This document shows, piece after piece, positions 1-14,396 of a stretch of 64,000 nt of DNA (its first letter is position 1; each line of letters begins with the position of its first letter). The position numbers were made by a program, and so were the translations under genes. The stretch spans positions 487,223-551,222 of the forward strand of contig NW_017265135.1 in assembly GCF_001638985.1 (NCBI RefSeq). Direction: 5' to 3'. Source of the DNA: Phycomyces blakesleeanus NRRL 1555(-). Its lineage: Eukaryota > Mucoromycota > Mucoromycetes > Mucorales > Phycomycetaceae. The notes under the pieces are model-generated. The model did not search any database, was not told where the DNA came from, and worked only from the letters and a program-made list of their open reading frames with translations.

Positions 1-2
1 CT

Positions 3-215
3 GTCGACCAGATCTCAATCGAATCTCCCTCTCTTCAGTCCCATATTAGTACCGAGAGTCGTTCTCTTCCCATGGACACAGTCGATGAGAATATCCAAAG
101 TGATCTTTTGGAATCTTTTGCATGCGAACCCATCATATTGGATCTTCCTACTATTCAAGTTGGAATGTCTCAACTCAACCTCTCATTTTCTTCATTTTTT
201 GATTCTTCTGTATAG
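3..215 (+). CDS. 3' end of an unidentified gene (partial)
   Basis: An open frame enters from the left edge and ends at a TAG at 213-215. It gives the last 70 or so residues of a protein that is rich in Ser, Asp, Glu and Ile and ends in a Ser/Phe-rich tail. The other two forward frames either stop early or have poor composition. No domain is recognisable in this piece, so function cannot be assigned. The following 400 bases are AT-rich and look like a 3' flank. It could also be an exon of a larger gene, but no good donor precedes the stop. Confidence 0.55.
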   Translation, partial: VDQISIESPSLQSHISTESRSLPMDTVDENIQSDLLESFACEPIILDLPTIQVGMSQLNLSFSSFFDSSV

Positions 216-637
216 ATCAAATGTATAATCCTACAAATCTCTTGACTGGTCAATTTTAGTACCATGCCAAGCACATTACACACTACATACTACATCCTAC
301 ACACATGGATATATATACACATATACATATATATACGAGTGTGTTTTTTTCCTCTGTAATTTTTTCTTCTTCATTCCTATATACACACACAAACACACAC
401 CCGCACGCACATTTATACATTGATACACTTGTGTAATTGTGCATTATATCCTATAGTAGTAGTATCCTATCATCCAATCTATTGGGTCAGAACCTAATGA
501 AAAACATCCTTACATCTTTGTGCAAACAACAAGTAGTCAAGAAAGAAAGAAAGAAAGAAAGAAAAACACACATCCTACTCTTTTTTTTTTATTTATTTAT
601 TTACTTATTTATTATTTACTGTAAAACATAATTATAT
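216..637. other. Intergenic between two converging gene ends
   Basis: This is AT-rich spacer between the left-edge gene and the 3' end of ATP2. It holds TA/CA-rich stretches and a (GAAA)6 microsatellite at about 541-564. No gene is visible. Confidence 0.6.
541..564. repeat. (GAAA)n microsatellite
   Basis: Six uninterrupted GAAA units lie in the spacer downstream of ATP2. Confidence 0.9.
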
Positions 638-2718
<2,081 letters not shown>

Positions 2719-2760
2719 TGCGACAAACAACAAAAAAAGCGAATGAGCAACTTAAAGTCT

Positions 2761-2826
2761 GTTGCCCCCCTCCCCCCTCCCCCTTCCCTTTCTCATATTA
2801 TCCGAAAAAAAAAAAAAAAAAAAAAA
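2761..2826. repeat. Poly-pyrimidine block and (A)n run upstream of ATP2
   Basis: A C/T-only block at about 2763-2794 is followed by an uninterrupted A-run at about 2806-2826. These lie in the ATP2 5' flank and are simple sequence only. Confidence 0.8.
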
Positions 2827-2904
2827 CGTACCGACTTGGGTGGATTTTCTGGCTAGGTGCACCACGCGGTTTTTTTTCTTCTTTTTTTGGCAGGCCGTTT
2901 CGAG

Positions 2905-2932
2905 TGACGCAATATGGACTCTTGTGACGTAA
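2905..2932 (-). promoter_or_regulatory. Pair of CRE/ATF-like sites upstream of ATP2
   Basis: TGACGCAA (2905-2912) and TGACGTAA (2925-2932) are spaced 20 bp apart, about 190-215 bp upstream of the ATP2 start codon. TGACGTAA is a known half-palindromic ATF/CREB-type bZIP site. Binding is inferred from the motif alone. Confidence 0.4.
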
Positions 2933-2945
2933 CGGATGTATAAAA

Positions 2946-3819
2946 TCTGCTTCTTCAGCAGGGTTTTTTTTGCATTAACTTATTGGAAGTAAAGGGAGAA
3001 GTAAGGAAGTCTAATTCTCCCCTGAGGTTTCTTATAATTATGTATTTGATTTATGAGACAAAAAGTCCAATTTAATAGCACAAGATTAAATTAGATGAAT
3101 AATTAAAGATGACTATTTTGAATTGCATACACATATTTCAATTAGCACATTTTATCTAATTGTTAGACCTGGCTTAGTTTGTAGCAGTAGAAAGTCTCGG
3201 TCGAAAGATGTTTATGTACATATACAACACACTCGCAAGTACGGCTGCTTAATTATTGAAACATCCAAAGAAGAAGAACGGCATTCATTTTGCAATTATT
3301 GTCGCACAAAACCCAACTATGTCACTAAATTTCTTATTTATTTATTTTTGATCGAATTTGTGTTCCTGTTTGACAGTCAGACAATTCACATTTGACAAGT
3401 GTAGACTCACAAAGAGAACGAGAGAGACTGAAAACTTGAAAAATAGAAAGGTAAAAGTATCAAAAGCCTCAAGTTAGTACATTTAGGGCCCATATAGAAG
3501 TAAAGAAGTATATAAGAATATTCAGATTATTAGCATGGCCCAAATATCCCTGCAAAAGTTAAACACGATAGACTAAATTCAAAATATTCATCCTTTAGGG
3601 CGGCGATTGTTTAGAAATCATTTTGAGGAAAAAAAAAGGTACACTTGTATACTATTATATTACACCTTCAAAATACCCTGGCTTTAACATCTTGAAAATT
3701 ACTATATTAAATAAAACCCCTTTGTACAAGATCAAACATTAAGCCTGTGTTATGGCCTAGCATTATTTTAGCTAGGTGAAGGGTACCTTTGATAAAGTTT
3801 TTTTTAAAAAAAATAGATG
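2946..3819. other. AT-rich intergenic DNA, no gene recognised
   Basis: Short open frames occur, but none has coding composition, splice structure or a recognisable domain. Confidence 0.6.
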
Positions 3820-3821
3820 TA

Positions 3822-4250
3822 TGGTGTGTTCAAGCATAAACATCAAAGTTTTGAAATCTTTTCAATTTTACCCCAAAAAACCTCCGATAGTAGAATATAT
3901 TCAATTCCCGATATATATAGAAAGAAAATCGAAAAAATAGTATTTTACGTTACACAACTATCTTTTTTAGGAACATTGAAATGTACCTGTTGCTATAGTG
4001 ACTCTCTTTTTCATTTCAATATTAAAAAAAAAAAGCTGAAACTCCACTATTTTCTATTGATACCTCTTGACTTTGAAGGTCCATGACTTTTTATTCAAGC
4101 CTTGTTTTGAGAATCTTTTAAACAAGAGTTATTCGGAAGAGTCTTCCCTATAAAACATGTTTAAGCAATTCTCAATAACTTGTCTGTAGCAAAAGTCATG
4201 GAACTTTGAAAATCACCTAAAAACATAGATATTTATCCTCGAACACACCA
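3822..4250. mobile_element. Non-autonomous TA-flanked inverted-repeat element (MITE-like)
   Basis: The left end reads TGGTGTGTTC (3822-3831) and the right end is its exact reverse complement GAACACACCA (4241-4250). Extending inward, 20 of 23 positions match between the two arms. Both ends abut a TA dinucleotide (3820-3821 and 4251-4252), the target duplication used by Tc1/mariner elements. A second nested inverted pair, 11 bp and perfect, is at 4081-4091 and 4191-4201. The 429-bp interior has no transposase frame. Read as a small DNA-transposon derivative; its autonomous partner is not in this window, because the Tc1-like copy at 15 kb has different termini. Confidence 0.6.
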
Positions 4251-4252
4251 TA

Positions 4253-5485
4253 TGTCTTTAGGGATAATTGGCATTAACTATAGTCGAATGGCTTAAATAT
4301 CATAAATCTTATTATAGACGTTTTCTTTTTCTTCTTTAGAATGAAAATATTAGACTTTCTGGTCAATATTTAAGAAATCAATTTCAAAAAAACGTCCCAA
4401 TGATACGTCTTAATATGCTCCAACACACTACTTACGCAAACAAAAAACATTTACTCAATAAATTTGGGCAAAAGCTGATTTTCAGTATCTTTTGAGCACT
4501 TGCACCTAAACAGAAAAAACAACAACAGTATACAAGCAATATATATCAATGAATCATCTGTAGCAGCCAGAGCCTATCAAAATTCCACTCTACTCCACTC
4601 CACCCCATGCAATTCAATATAAAGGCGTGGTCCTTTATAATATCTACGTCTTGGTTATTTAATACACCTTAATGTCTGTCAACTCACCTTTAAAGATTGC
4701 GATATAAAAGCTGTTTGTACAGATTATTAAGAGATATATTTTGTGACTTATTAATACTTGTTTACTCTTCTTACTTAAATTCCAATCATACTTTGAACTG
4801 TGATTATAATTGCACATATGTGTAGGCAATAACGAATGAAAGATACCAAGCATTCACTAATATTCAAAGCACAAAAAGGCTTATATATAAGAGTTATTGT
4901 TCCATAAATACATCCAAATTGACCTTTTTTTGTGCGCAGTCTGTGTAAATACAAAGAGGGTATTACTTGTGTATTCAATTCACCATGCATTTTCTGCCTT
5001 TCTCTCTCAAACACCCATTTCTTCATTCCTTCTCATCTCTCATTTTTCTTCTTTTTTTAAAAGAAAAACACTCTTCTTTTTTCCTTTCTCTCATTTCAAT
5101 AAATTTTCTTTACATTGGCCATCCTCCTTAGCCAAATTCAATAACATACATTTAATGGCATTGGCATTCTCAAAAACTATTCTGGCTTTAATCACTATAT
5201 ACTTTATAGCCAAAAACAGCATCTATGGTTAAGCAAAGTTATCAATACCACGTTAGAATGTAAAAATAGCTTCTTATTTCTTTTTATATTTATTCAATTA
5301 GATTAACTTTCTCTTATAAATGAACCATCCTAATTACAACATTGACATCTTTAATCAAGTAAAAAAAAAGTTTAAAAGCGTGTTTTTTTTTATTGGAGAC
5401 GATGCTAGTTAAAAAAGACTTTATTTATTTATTTAAAGATACACATAAAGAAACTATTCTATTTGATTTGATTTAATTTCACTTA
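4253..5485. other. AT-rich intergenic DNA, no gene recognised
   Basis: Low-complexity T/C-rich and A/T-rich sequence. The short open frames here have no coding signature. Confidence 0.55.
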
Positions 5486-5803
5486 ATGTTCTTTTACATG
5501 AGTAAAAGAATAAAAAGCATGACACCAAGTTCTTTGTCCCCGCATTACGCGGCTCAATCTCCTTCAGGACGTAAACCTGACTTGGTAGCGAAGGAGGTGC
5601 TGGAATGGTGGCAAACCAACGGAAAGCACCCGTTCATCCAGCCCCACATCTCGTCACCGAGTAATGTGGGTGCGAACTCGCCAGAGAACTTACCACTAGG
5701 TGATAAGGTCCAGCTCATTCGACTACCAGTAGCTTCACCGTCAGCCGTTAAAGAGTTCAGTCAGGTTAGCAGTGAAGAGCCAGCACATCTCACCACAGGT
5801 TAG
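5486..5803 (+). CDS. Possible short ORF in a GC-richer island; function unknown
   Basis: A 105-residue open frame lies at the start of a stretch (about 5520-6070) clearly richer in G+C than the surrounding 8 kb. The product is rich in Ser, Pro, Lys and Val and contains EVLEWWQTNGKHPF; no known domain is recognised and no splice partners were found. The base-composition change suggests either an insertion (old transposon fragment) or a real but unrecognised gene. The antisense frame at 5800-6075 in the same island is equally anonymous. Confidence 0.22.
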   Translation: MFFYMSKRIKSMTPSSLSPHYAAQSPSGRKPDLVAKEVLEWWQTNGKHPFIQPHISSPSNVGANSPENLPLGDKVQLIRLPVASPSAVKEFSQVSSEEPAHLTTG

Positions 5804-6075
5804 ACCTCCCTCCCCCCAGCATCATGATTCCACATTGGCGATGCGATGTACACAGTAGTCCTTCCAAAAATGAAAAGAGACCATGCCCCACGACTTCTCA
5901 GAATTAACTGAGCTGGCGAGTAACAACTTTCACTTTCCGATGCTTGTAGCATGGAAGAATCTCCCTGCAACGGTCGCAAGAGACGCCTCACTATGAAACC
6001 GGGACTGTTGTTGCTCAAGGAGAAAACAAACGACACGCGTTGGAGGGGTTCTATATGTAACAAAAACATTTGCAT

Positions 6076-8492
6076 CTGAGATTAAAGATTAGGACTGCGC
6101 TTTTTGTCAGTCTTAGATGTCCACGTCAGAGCAAACGTGATATAGCTGTATATTCTTTTTATTGGGTTTGTGTAACTTTTATAAGGCAGAATAGACAGTT
6201 AATAATATTCAATCAAAGTACTTATGAAAGTGACTTTGTAAGTTGAAGTAAAGTAGAGCAGAGAAGGAAAGAAGGAAAAAAGTAATGAAGGGCAGATCTT
6301 GATCGGTGTAGCAATAACTTTAAAAGTTGAATACAAGTTTCAATAACGGTCATTTGTAGGTTACTCTAAAGTGGTCTGTGCGCTTTCGGTTCAAAGGTTC
6401 AATAAAAGGTTTTTTCTTCTTCTTTTGCTCATACAAGTAGACACAAAAAGGAGCCTAATAGTCACTATAAAATAAATACATATATATTCCAAAATTATAT
6501 TAGGCAAAAGGTATACATATATTGTCTGGATCTCATCACTATGTGACAGAATTTTGTATTTCAGGTTGAGTTTTATTGAAATGGGGTTATATCGATAGTT
6601 AAAAGTGTCAAGTTAATTTCCCAAGAAAATGAGTGGTTTCTATCATATGTTTGGGCATTCTGGTGCAAAACATAACATACGCTTATAACGAAAGTAAGTT
6701 TTGCTGTTCACTGAGAAAGAGAGTTGATCCCTTCAATAGGGATACGATATAAGACACTCGAGATCCTGTTAAGGATTTGACTAGAAAGAGCTGAATTATT
6801 CCTGCAGCTTACTTAATACCAATATCAACTTGTTTATGAACAGAGTTAATTAATTGACAAAAGTAATGCCAGCCATAAACCAGAAATAACTCGGTACTTC
6901 ATTGAAGTATGCAATTAAGGTTGTGCTGGTGATACTGCCTACAAAAAGGTGAAGCAGTTACTTTAGTAGAATTTATACTTTACAAAAACGAAAAGGTATA
7001 TAATTGTGATATTATTTTCAAAGAAAAAAAAAGACCATTTGGTATTAATCTTTCCCTCACCATTTATTAAATAGTAAAATATTAATTTCTCTCTAAACTT
7101 GTTTCTTTTGCTTTGCTTTTAATCTATTGTTGTTTCAATACCAAAGAATTCCAGAATTTCGGATTTGAATATCAAAATGATTTCTATAAAAAAAAACTTA
7201 ACTTGGCTTACACTATATTACAACACGTATGCCTGCCTTTGGAATATATTATAGTCTGAAGTCGTATTTATTACATTTCTCGCTAAAAAAGGAAAGAAGG
7301 TCTGTTACTTAATCGCTCACACTCTTATTGTATTCAAACCTTTCAAGCCTTCTTATAATTTCTATACCAATCCTTGGTTCACTAAATTTTCGTTTCAAAA
7401 TTCAAAGAAAAAATATATACGCACACGCTTAATATAGTTGAAGTATGAATTTTAAGCTGGCTATAGTACTCGAAACCCTTGATTTGGTACTCATTTTTCC
7501 ACAAATTTGCATGAGTCAGCATGATTGCTGGCGTTGCTGCTTTATTATTAATGTATATATATATATATATATATTGGCTCCTTCTTCTAATACATATTCC
7601 TAGCACAGGGAAGAAAGCTCTGCGCCATGTTACTTTAGTACTCGTCTCCGTTTACAAAATCTTAAATGAACACCGAAATGTTCAAAAGATGCCTATTAAA
7701 AAAATAACAGCTCCAGACCATTATACTTACCATTTCCTAACTTTAGTTACTAGATTGTATATCTTTCTTAGCATTTACTTACATAAAGTGTGTTTTGTAT
7801 CCAACATAAACTATTATAATATTACCATAAGTGCTCTTGATCCTGTTACTTTTTCTCTTTATTACGATCGCTGTAAATAACCTTGAGTAAATATTTTAGT
7901 AACGTCTATCTATCGAATATGACACTGGGTCTACAGCTGTGTATTACAACATAATATGTTTTTTTTTAATTCAATTGATTTACTATATTTTCTTTGTTCA
8001 TTTTTCATAAGCATTCCACCTTTCGTATGGTTATAAAATCACTCTAAAATTTAAAATACCAATTGCTTATAAAATTGTTTCATGTGCTCAAAAAAGAAAG
8101 AAAGAAGAAGAAGAAAACATTTTAATGTAGCTACAAAATCCGGGTATTTCTGATTATTTTTTATTTTATGTTTAAATCTTGTACAATGTATATATATATA
8201 TGAATAAGGTGAATTTTGAGGTTTGTATGTGTTTAAGGCTGGGATTTTCGAGGTTTTACTCTATAGTTCACTTTTAAATAAGTATGCTTAAAAGTCTATA
8301 AGTATTCTTGCAGGTAATCCATATTTAAACCAAAAATTGAATAGAGTATCAAAGATAACGGTTTTATTTGATGTAAGAGAAAAATGAAGCTTCTACTCAA
8401 TGAAATATGTGTTTATCACAGTATGTTTGGTATCAAACATTATATATTTCTATATATGAGATGTATGATATCTGTAATGTTCTAGTCAAGCT
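6076..8492. other. AT-rich intergenic DNA, no gene recognised
   Basis: Contains a (TA)n run near 7553-7574 and scattered short frames without coding character. It ends at the 3' end of the P450 gene. Confidence 0.55.
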
Positions 8493-10665
8493 TTAAAGTG
8501 GGATATCAACTGGAGTATCAGTTCTGGTCACAAATCGTACTTTGTACTCCTTTGCAGGTAAGTTGAGCCCAGTGTACACAACATCCCAATCATATAAATG
8601 AGGGGTTCCATCTGGATTGAGGGTGGGTTCTACGGTGTAACGAGCAAGAGTGCGTACAGTGAGGTTAAAGATCTCTACTTCGGCCTACAAGTACAATTGA
8701 GTTAGTAAAATAAAAAAAAAATCTAAAATAATCCGTATTTTTCTAAACTTATTTACGTACAAAGTGAGATCCCGGGCAAGTGCGTCTTTGGATACATAAA
8801 ATTAATTTATGAGACCTCTTGATTTTAACTTGTGTGTGTTTAATTCAATACATACCTTCCCCACCCAAAAGCATACATATCCCGCTCCTCGATGCTTCCT
8901 CTTGATAGAGTTGTCCAAGATCTTAAAGATCCCAAGAAACGCTCCGGCATAAATTGGTATGGATTTTCATATACTTCTGGGTTCATATGCATGGAGTGCA
9001 TACTATTCATAATAACAGTTCCTTTTGGAACAAAATACCCAAGGAACTCAACTATATCATAGCAAGTCGTAAGGTTTGTGGTTACTTTAACACGATATAC
9101 TTACTATCATCTGTAGCATAATGAGGGATGCCAAAGTTTGTGATACTTCTGAAACGAAGATTTTCCATCATTACAGCAATAATATAGGGGATCTCTTCTC
9201 TATCAGAGAAGCTAGGAATACGGCCATGCTTTATAATAAAAGCATCAATCTCTTCGCACATTCTTTTTTGTATCTCAGGATGATGTGGTAGGACCGCAAA
9301 CAGCCAGGATAATGACAGAGCAATAGGGTCTCCGCCAGCGGTAAAAAGATCACCTTGATAGATTATTGTACATGTAAGAATACTTGATTTGATTTTTTAT
9401 CAAAATAACGGAATGGCTATAATAACTTTGACACTTACTCATAATGACAATCAAATCTATGTCACTTAGGCCGTACTCATCTTTGAGTGCGTATGCGCTC
9501 TTTGCTAAACAGTCAACATCACCTTCTATGGCATCTTTTATCAATTTTTTGTAGATTTTATCTCGGTTATTAACTACATTAATCATTGAACTCTTTTCGG
9601 CAAAACAATTAGCGATCCACGAGAAGTGAGGAAAGAAAGAAGCCATGTCGTTCTCAGGACCAGCCAATCTAATAAGCTCTTCTGCTGTAAATATGATAGT
9701 CTTGAATGTTTCTTCGCCGAGCTCTTCTGAAGTCTTTCCGAACAACGATCTTGTAATTGCACTGAAAGTTCCTAGTTTTAAGAGAGGAGTAGGAAACACT
9801 CCTCCTTCCTTGTCTGATGCGGCCTTTAATACTTTAACAGTGTCATCTGCCATTTCCTCAATAACAGATGTAAATCTATCGACATATTTCGGGGACAAAA
9901 TTGACAAGGCTATTTTTGTTGTTGTTGTTGTTGTTGTTGTTGTTGAAGTATAAAATCATATTAATGTTTTTAACAATATGCTCTTTATTAAGTTCATGAT
10001 CTTTAGCTTACCAATTCCACGGGAATTTTTCCACTTCTTTCCTGGGTTATTGAAAAGAACACCACGCCTAAAATGTATATAAGTACTATTTCTTTGTGCG
10101 CTCGTATCTTACTTTCCGCCATCGGTATAGACTTCGTGGGTAAAATAATGTCTCTGTCTACCGGATGCTTTGACTCCATTTCGAGATAAAAGTTCATGGG
10201 CAATATATGGGTCACTAACAATAACCCAATGTTGAACTCCCAGAGTAAGGTGAATAATTGGACCTAACAAAAAAACGACAGTTAGTCCAACTGATATGTT
10301 TAATATTGTATATGAGAATCTTACCGCATTCCTGATGCCACTCTTCAACTTTGTAGGTTGGATTGTCAGTCATGGTAAGTGAATGTCCTGTTTGAGTCAG
10401 ACAATAGTTTCGGTTTAGTGCCATTACAACAGAGTATGATATATTTTCTTTTAATTTATATATCTATACCAAAATACGGATATTTTCCAGAAGGAACAGA
10501 TATCTTCTTGAATCCTTTTTTATTCCATGGATCTTCATTTTTTTCTTTCTTAGCCCAAACTAAGAGGGTATGGACAAGTTTAGCAGCTACTCCAGCTGCG
10601 ATGACTCCTGCGACAGGAAGTATGTTTTCTTCGCTGTATAAACTCTGGATCAGTTCGCTGTTCAT
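8493..10665 (-). CDS. Cytochrome P450 monooxygenase
   Basis: Membrane-anchored haem monooxygenase, probably in the endoplasmic reticulum; substrate unknown. Exons (minus): 10665-10470, 10387-10325, 10263-10113, 10067-10012, 9909-9439, 9353-9105, 9051-8856, 8785-8761, 8684-8493, totalling 532 residues. A hydrophobic N-terminal anchor (about residues 12-36) is followed by a PSGKYPYFGH hinge typical of P450s. The K-helix ExxR is ENLR at 376-379, the PERF motif follows, and the haem loop FGWGRRTCPG (457-466) supplies the ligand Cys464. The I-helix reads AGGDP at 318-322: the Thr/Ser that usually follows the acidic residue and helps proton delivery is Pro322. Intron 4 carries a (CAA)n tract beside its acceptor. 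Exon 8 is only 25 nt. The family cannot be assigned from sequence inspection. Confidence 0.93.
9917..9947. repeat. (GTT/CAA)n microsatellite in a P450 intron
   Basis: About ten tandem triplets lie just upstream, in the gene's orientation, of the acceptor of P450 exon 5. Confidence 0.85.
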
Positions 10666-13600
10666 AACGTTCAGACTGAATTGGGTTGAAAGGTGTTGAA
10701 TATATATCTACTCATGTATCTATTCTTGTTTATATAGGTATTGGCTTGATCATCTATTCTAAATATAGAGATAGTAAGTTCCAGCACCCACCCAATATAC
10801 TTATTATTCTCTAACAATAAAACCAGACAATAGGTGTATTTTTACGTGCATCTACCTGTGCGCATGTCCATCTCTTCTCTCTTTTATTTTAATATATGAT
10901 GATCATCTAAACTTAACTGGATTAGATATAAATTACATTGGAGCATTTTTCTTGAACTTTAAATCCATAAATAAGTTTTCAAATGGGTTGTTTGTGTGTA
11001 AGCATATTGCCAATTGATAGCTCTTATTTATAACCAATACATATCTTTCTCTAATCAATATTAAATAAAGACCTTTATTCATTTAGTGGCTCGACATTTC
11101 GTTCCAGCCATCTACTCTTTACATTTTACCTGAGACTATTATCACAGCGTATGAGTTTTTTTTTCTTAAAATAAAACTTGAGGCTGATCAACCTTCTTTC
11201 TCGTTGTTTCACAATTGATATGTATTCCATGAGAATTAATTAGTAAAAGAACAACCGTATTGAAACCCTTTAGAGAAACTCCAAAAGCTTATTTACACAA
11301 GATCTTTAAACCCAAATATATATTTCGTTTTTATTCCAAATAAGGATTTGAATCAAAGAAAGATAATAATTTGAAATAAACTCTAGCAGTCTTTTTTTTT
11401 ATAGCAAAAAAAAAGGAATTTAATGTAAATTATAGAATCTTTAAAAGTCTTGAGAGATATTTGAGATTTGAACAATATGATCCAAAATCTTTATAACTTA
11501 AGGCCGCTTTAGGTATAAAGAAACTTTTGGATTTTCTCCAAGCAATATATTGATAACAATAACTCATAATATACAATGAGTCAATTACATTGCATGAAGG
11601 ACAACATTTACTGTAATATATTTATATTATATTCTGTTCATACAAAGAATTGAAAAAAAGGGACAATCCCAAACCGATTTTAGCTTGAATTATTTTTAAT
11701 AGGTAAAAAAAAAAGAGTAACAATATAACAATTAAGAGTACAGCATGGACTAAGATCCAATAGACCTTTAATACTGATATACAAAAAATGGCTGTTTTTG
11801 TCTTAAATACTATATTCTTCAAAACTGTGTTATTAATTCTACAAGTAAGAAGCTTGAAATAGTTGGTGTATGTATATCCTTAATATCTTAATAAATAATA
11901 ATGATAGACTGAAAGTATCATAAGGAAAATCTAACTCAGAATCTCACACTATAAAAAGAAACAATTCATGTCTATTATTGAATTTCATTATTAAAAATTC
12001 TTGAGTATACTATAAATATGATGTATAAAGCCCAAGCCAAGAACTATTAAAAGACTTTAGATATGACGCTAAATAGAAAGGCATGTGTGAAATGTTTTAA
12101 TAAAAAACAGTAGTGATATATGTAGCAGTTTCCTACTAATACTGACTGTTAAAGCCTGACATATGTATAGTGGTAATTGCATCTTCACAAACAATGCTTC
12201 CTTGTCAAAAAGCTTAATTTTTATCCGAGATGTGCCCTGAAAATAAATGATTGGAGCCAGTTATACTAACTTTAACTAAACTCTTTTATGAAACACATTT
12301 GTGGCATTACTTTAACTTTCACTCAAATATCTAATCAATATACCACATTTTTTTTTACATCTTTAACAAAGTATACAAATAATTGCCAAATCATCTCTTT
12401 CTCTCTCTCTCTCTCTTTCTCTTTCTCTTTTTCTTTGTAAATTATTCAAGCTTGTACGCTGTTAAAACGGTACAATACTTTCAGCTGCTCAGTTGTTCTT
12501 GGGGGGGGGGGGGGGGTTACCAAACCAAAGTCAGTAGGCCTTTATTTTCAAAAAAAAAATAAAAAAATAAAAAAAGCTTGCCTATTGAGTAAAGCAGACT
12601 GTGTTTTTTTTTCTATTCTCAAGTGATAACAATTCATCTAAGGTTACCGAGGTAGGAAAATTAACGATGGTCAGATTTCATAAACAAGCATGGATAAAAA
12701 TGTGCTAATTAGTAACTATGTATCTATTCACTTTAGTACTTTTGGGGAAATGTACTAGAGTCGCATTAAATGTAGTAAGTATAATAAATGCAGTTAATGC
12801 ATAATGTCACGGGCTTCTTCTTTTTCTTTTAAAAAAAATATACTGCAACATTCACCATCTTTTAATCCATTTCAGGATTCCCGGTTCAAAATGAGAAGAA
12901 GAGAAAGAAAATAATGCTTGATGAAATATTTTACGATGATATGGATATCCTCATTTCAATAAGGAGCAAAGTACCTTTATGTTACCATAGAAGACTGTCT
13001 TCAATGTATATCCAAAAACTGGAAAGGTTATTGACACCAGTGCTACAATAATGGTATAAGCTTGAAGTATGATGGGTATCTTTGATCTTACATAGCTTTA
13101 ACTATGTTCAGGATTCCAGTTTACACCTTTAAATTTGATGGACATACCAAAGATGGCTAGCGAAAAAATAATAATTGTAATCGTGCCAATTGTAACGACT
13201 GTAAATTCCCATTTTTTTCTGTTTTATAAAAGCAGGATAAGGTTGTGTATGTTGTATTTTATAAGTGCATTTATTTATTTATTCATTTCTTTACTCTTCC
13301 TTTAACTTAATATTTTACTATTTGTGTGTAACAGCCTCGAGAAAATATCATCAAAGGCTTGGTAAATAACTTGGGGACTTTAACGATGTAGAGATACGCT
13401 ACCAAGATAATCCAATAATAATAATAATCTAGATTTGTTCCCATTTAAGAAGACTATTACAGATATGATTGGACGGGCAATTTCCATGTTTTAGAGGGAG
13501 AGATGCAAGGCTAGGTAAAGAAAAGATAAAATTATGTTCCTAAAATGCATCTACTTAAATTTATCTAGCATTATTTCCCCAGAATTACAAATGATACACT

Positions 13601-14396
13601 TGAAAATAACAGCAAAATAAAGCAAAAGTTTATATGACCCCCAAAAAAAAAGATAGAATGGAACAATAAATTATAGACAAATCACAAAAAGTAAGTTAAC
13701 TGTATGAATTATTGAAAGCCCAAAATATTTAAAGGCTTTAAAAGAGCAAGACTATTATGATATATGAACAGAGCTTATGGTCTGGTTTGGTTTAATTTAA
13801 CTTGGAGTGTAACAGTAATGGGTAAAGAAAACAAATTATAATACTATGTCTCTTAAATTTCAAGCTTTTCATAAATCTGTACTGGAATACTACAGTATAC
13901 TTGTTTTTCTTCTTCTGGTTGGAGATAAAATATTTAAAGTAGTCCAGGCTAATGATACGCTGCAGCTATACTGCATACATGTGCACACACAAAAATCTGA
14001 TTATAAATCGAGTATTTAAGGTTTCTAGGCTAGACTCTAAAACATTACAACATGCGCATACGAATGTGTACACCAAAATACACACGCAAATACTTATTTA
14101 ATTTCTTTATATATTTTGTGAGTTGAGAGACATATTCATAGGTTACCAAAGTATTCTTTTTCTGGTTTTGGTTTTTACTCCAATATATATGTATAATAAA
14201 CATATAATACATTCGGTTGCAAAGACATGATAATTCTGCAGTGCAGTCGTTGGAGATTGGGTGATGTCAAAACTCTAATGGTATATACTCTACATAAAAT
14301 CTACAAGGGCTGTTGTACGTTGGAAGGAATATGTCATGGAATAAATAAAGAAATAAAGTTGAGTGTAACTATGTTTATTGAGGGTCTGTTGTCATG
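10666..14396. other. Gene-poor AT-rich region
   Basis: About 3.7 kb with no convincing coding frame on either strand. Notable simple sequence: a CT-rich tract at about 12392-12433 and a run of 16 G at 12501-12516. Confidence 0.55.
12501..12516. repeat. Poly-G run (16 G)
   Basis: An uninterrupted G16 homopolymer on the plus strand, unusual in this AT-rich context. Confidence 0.9.
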
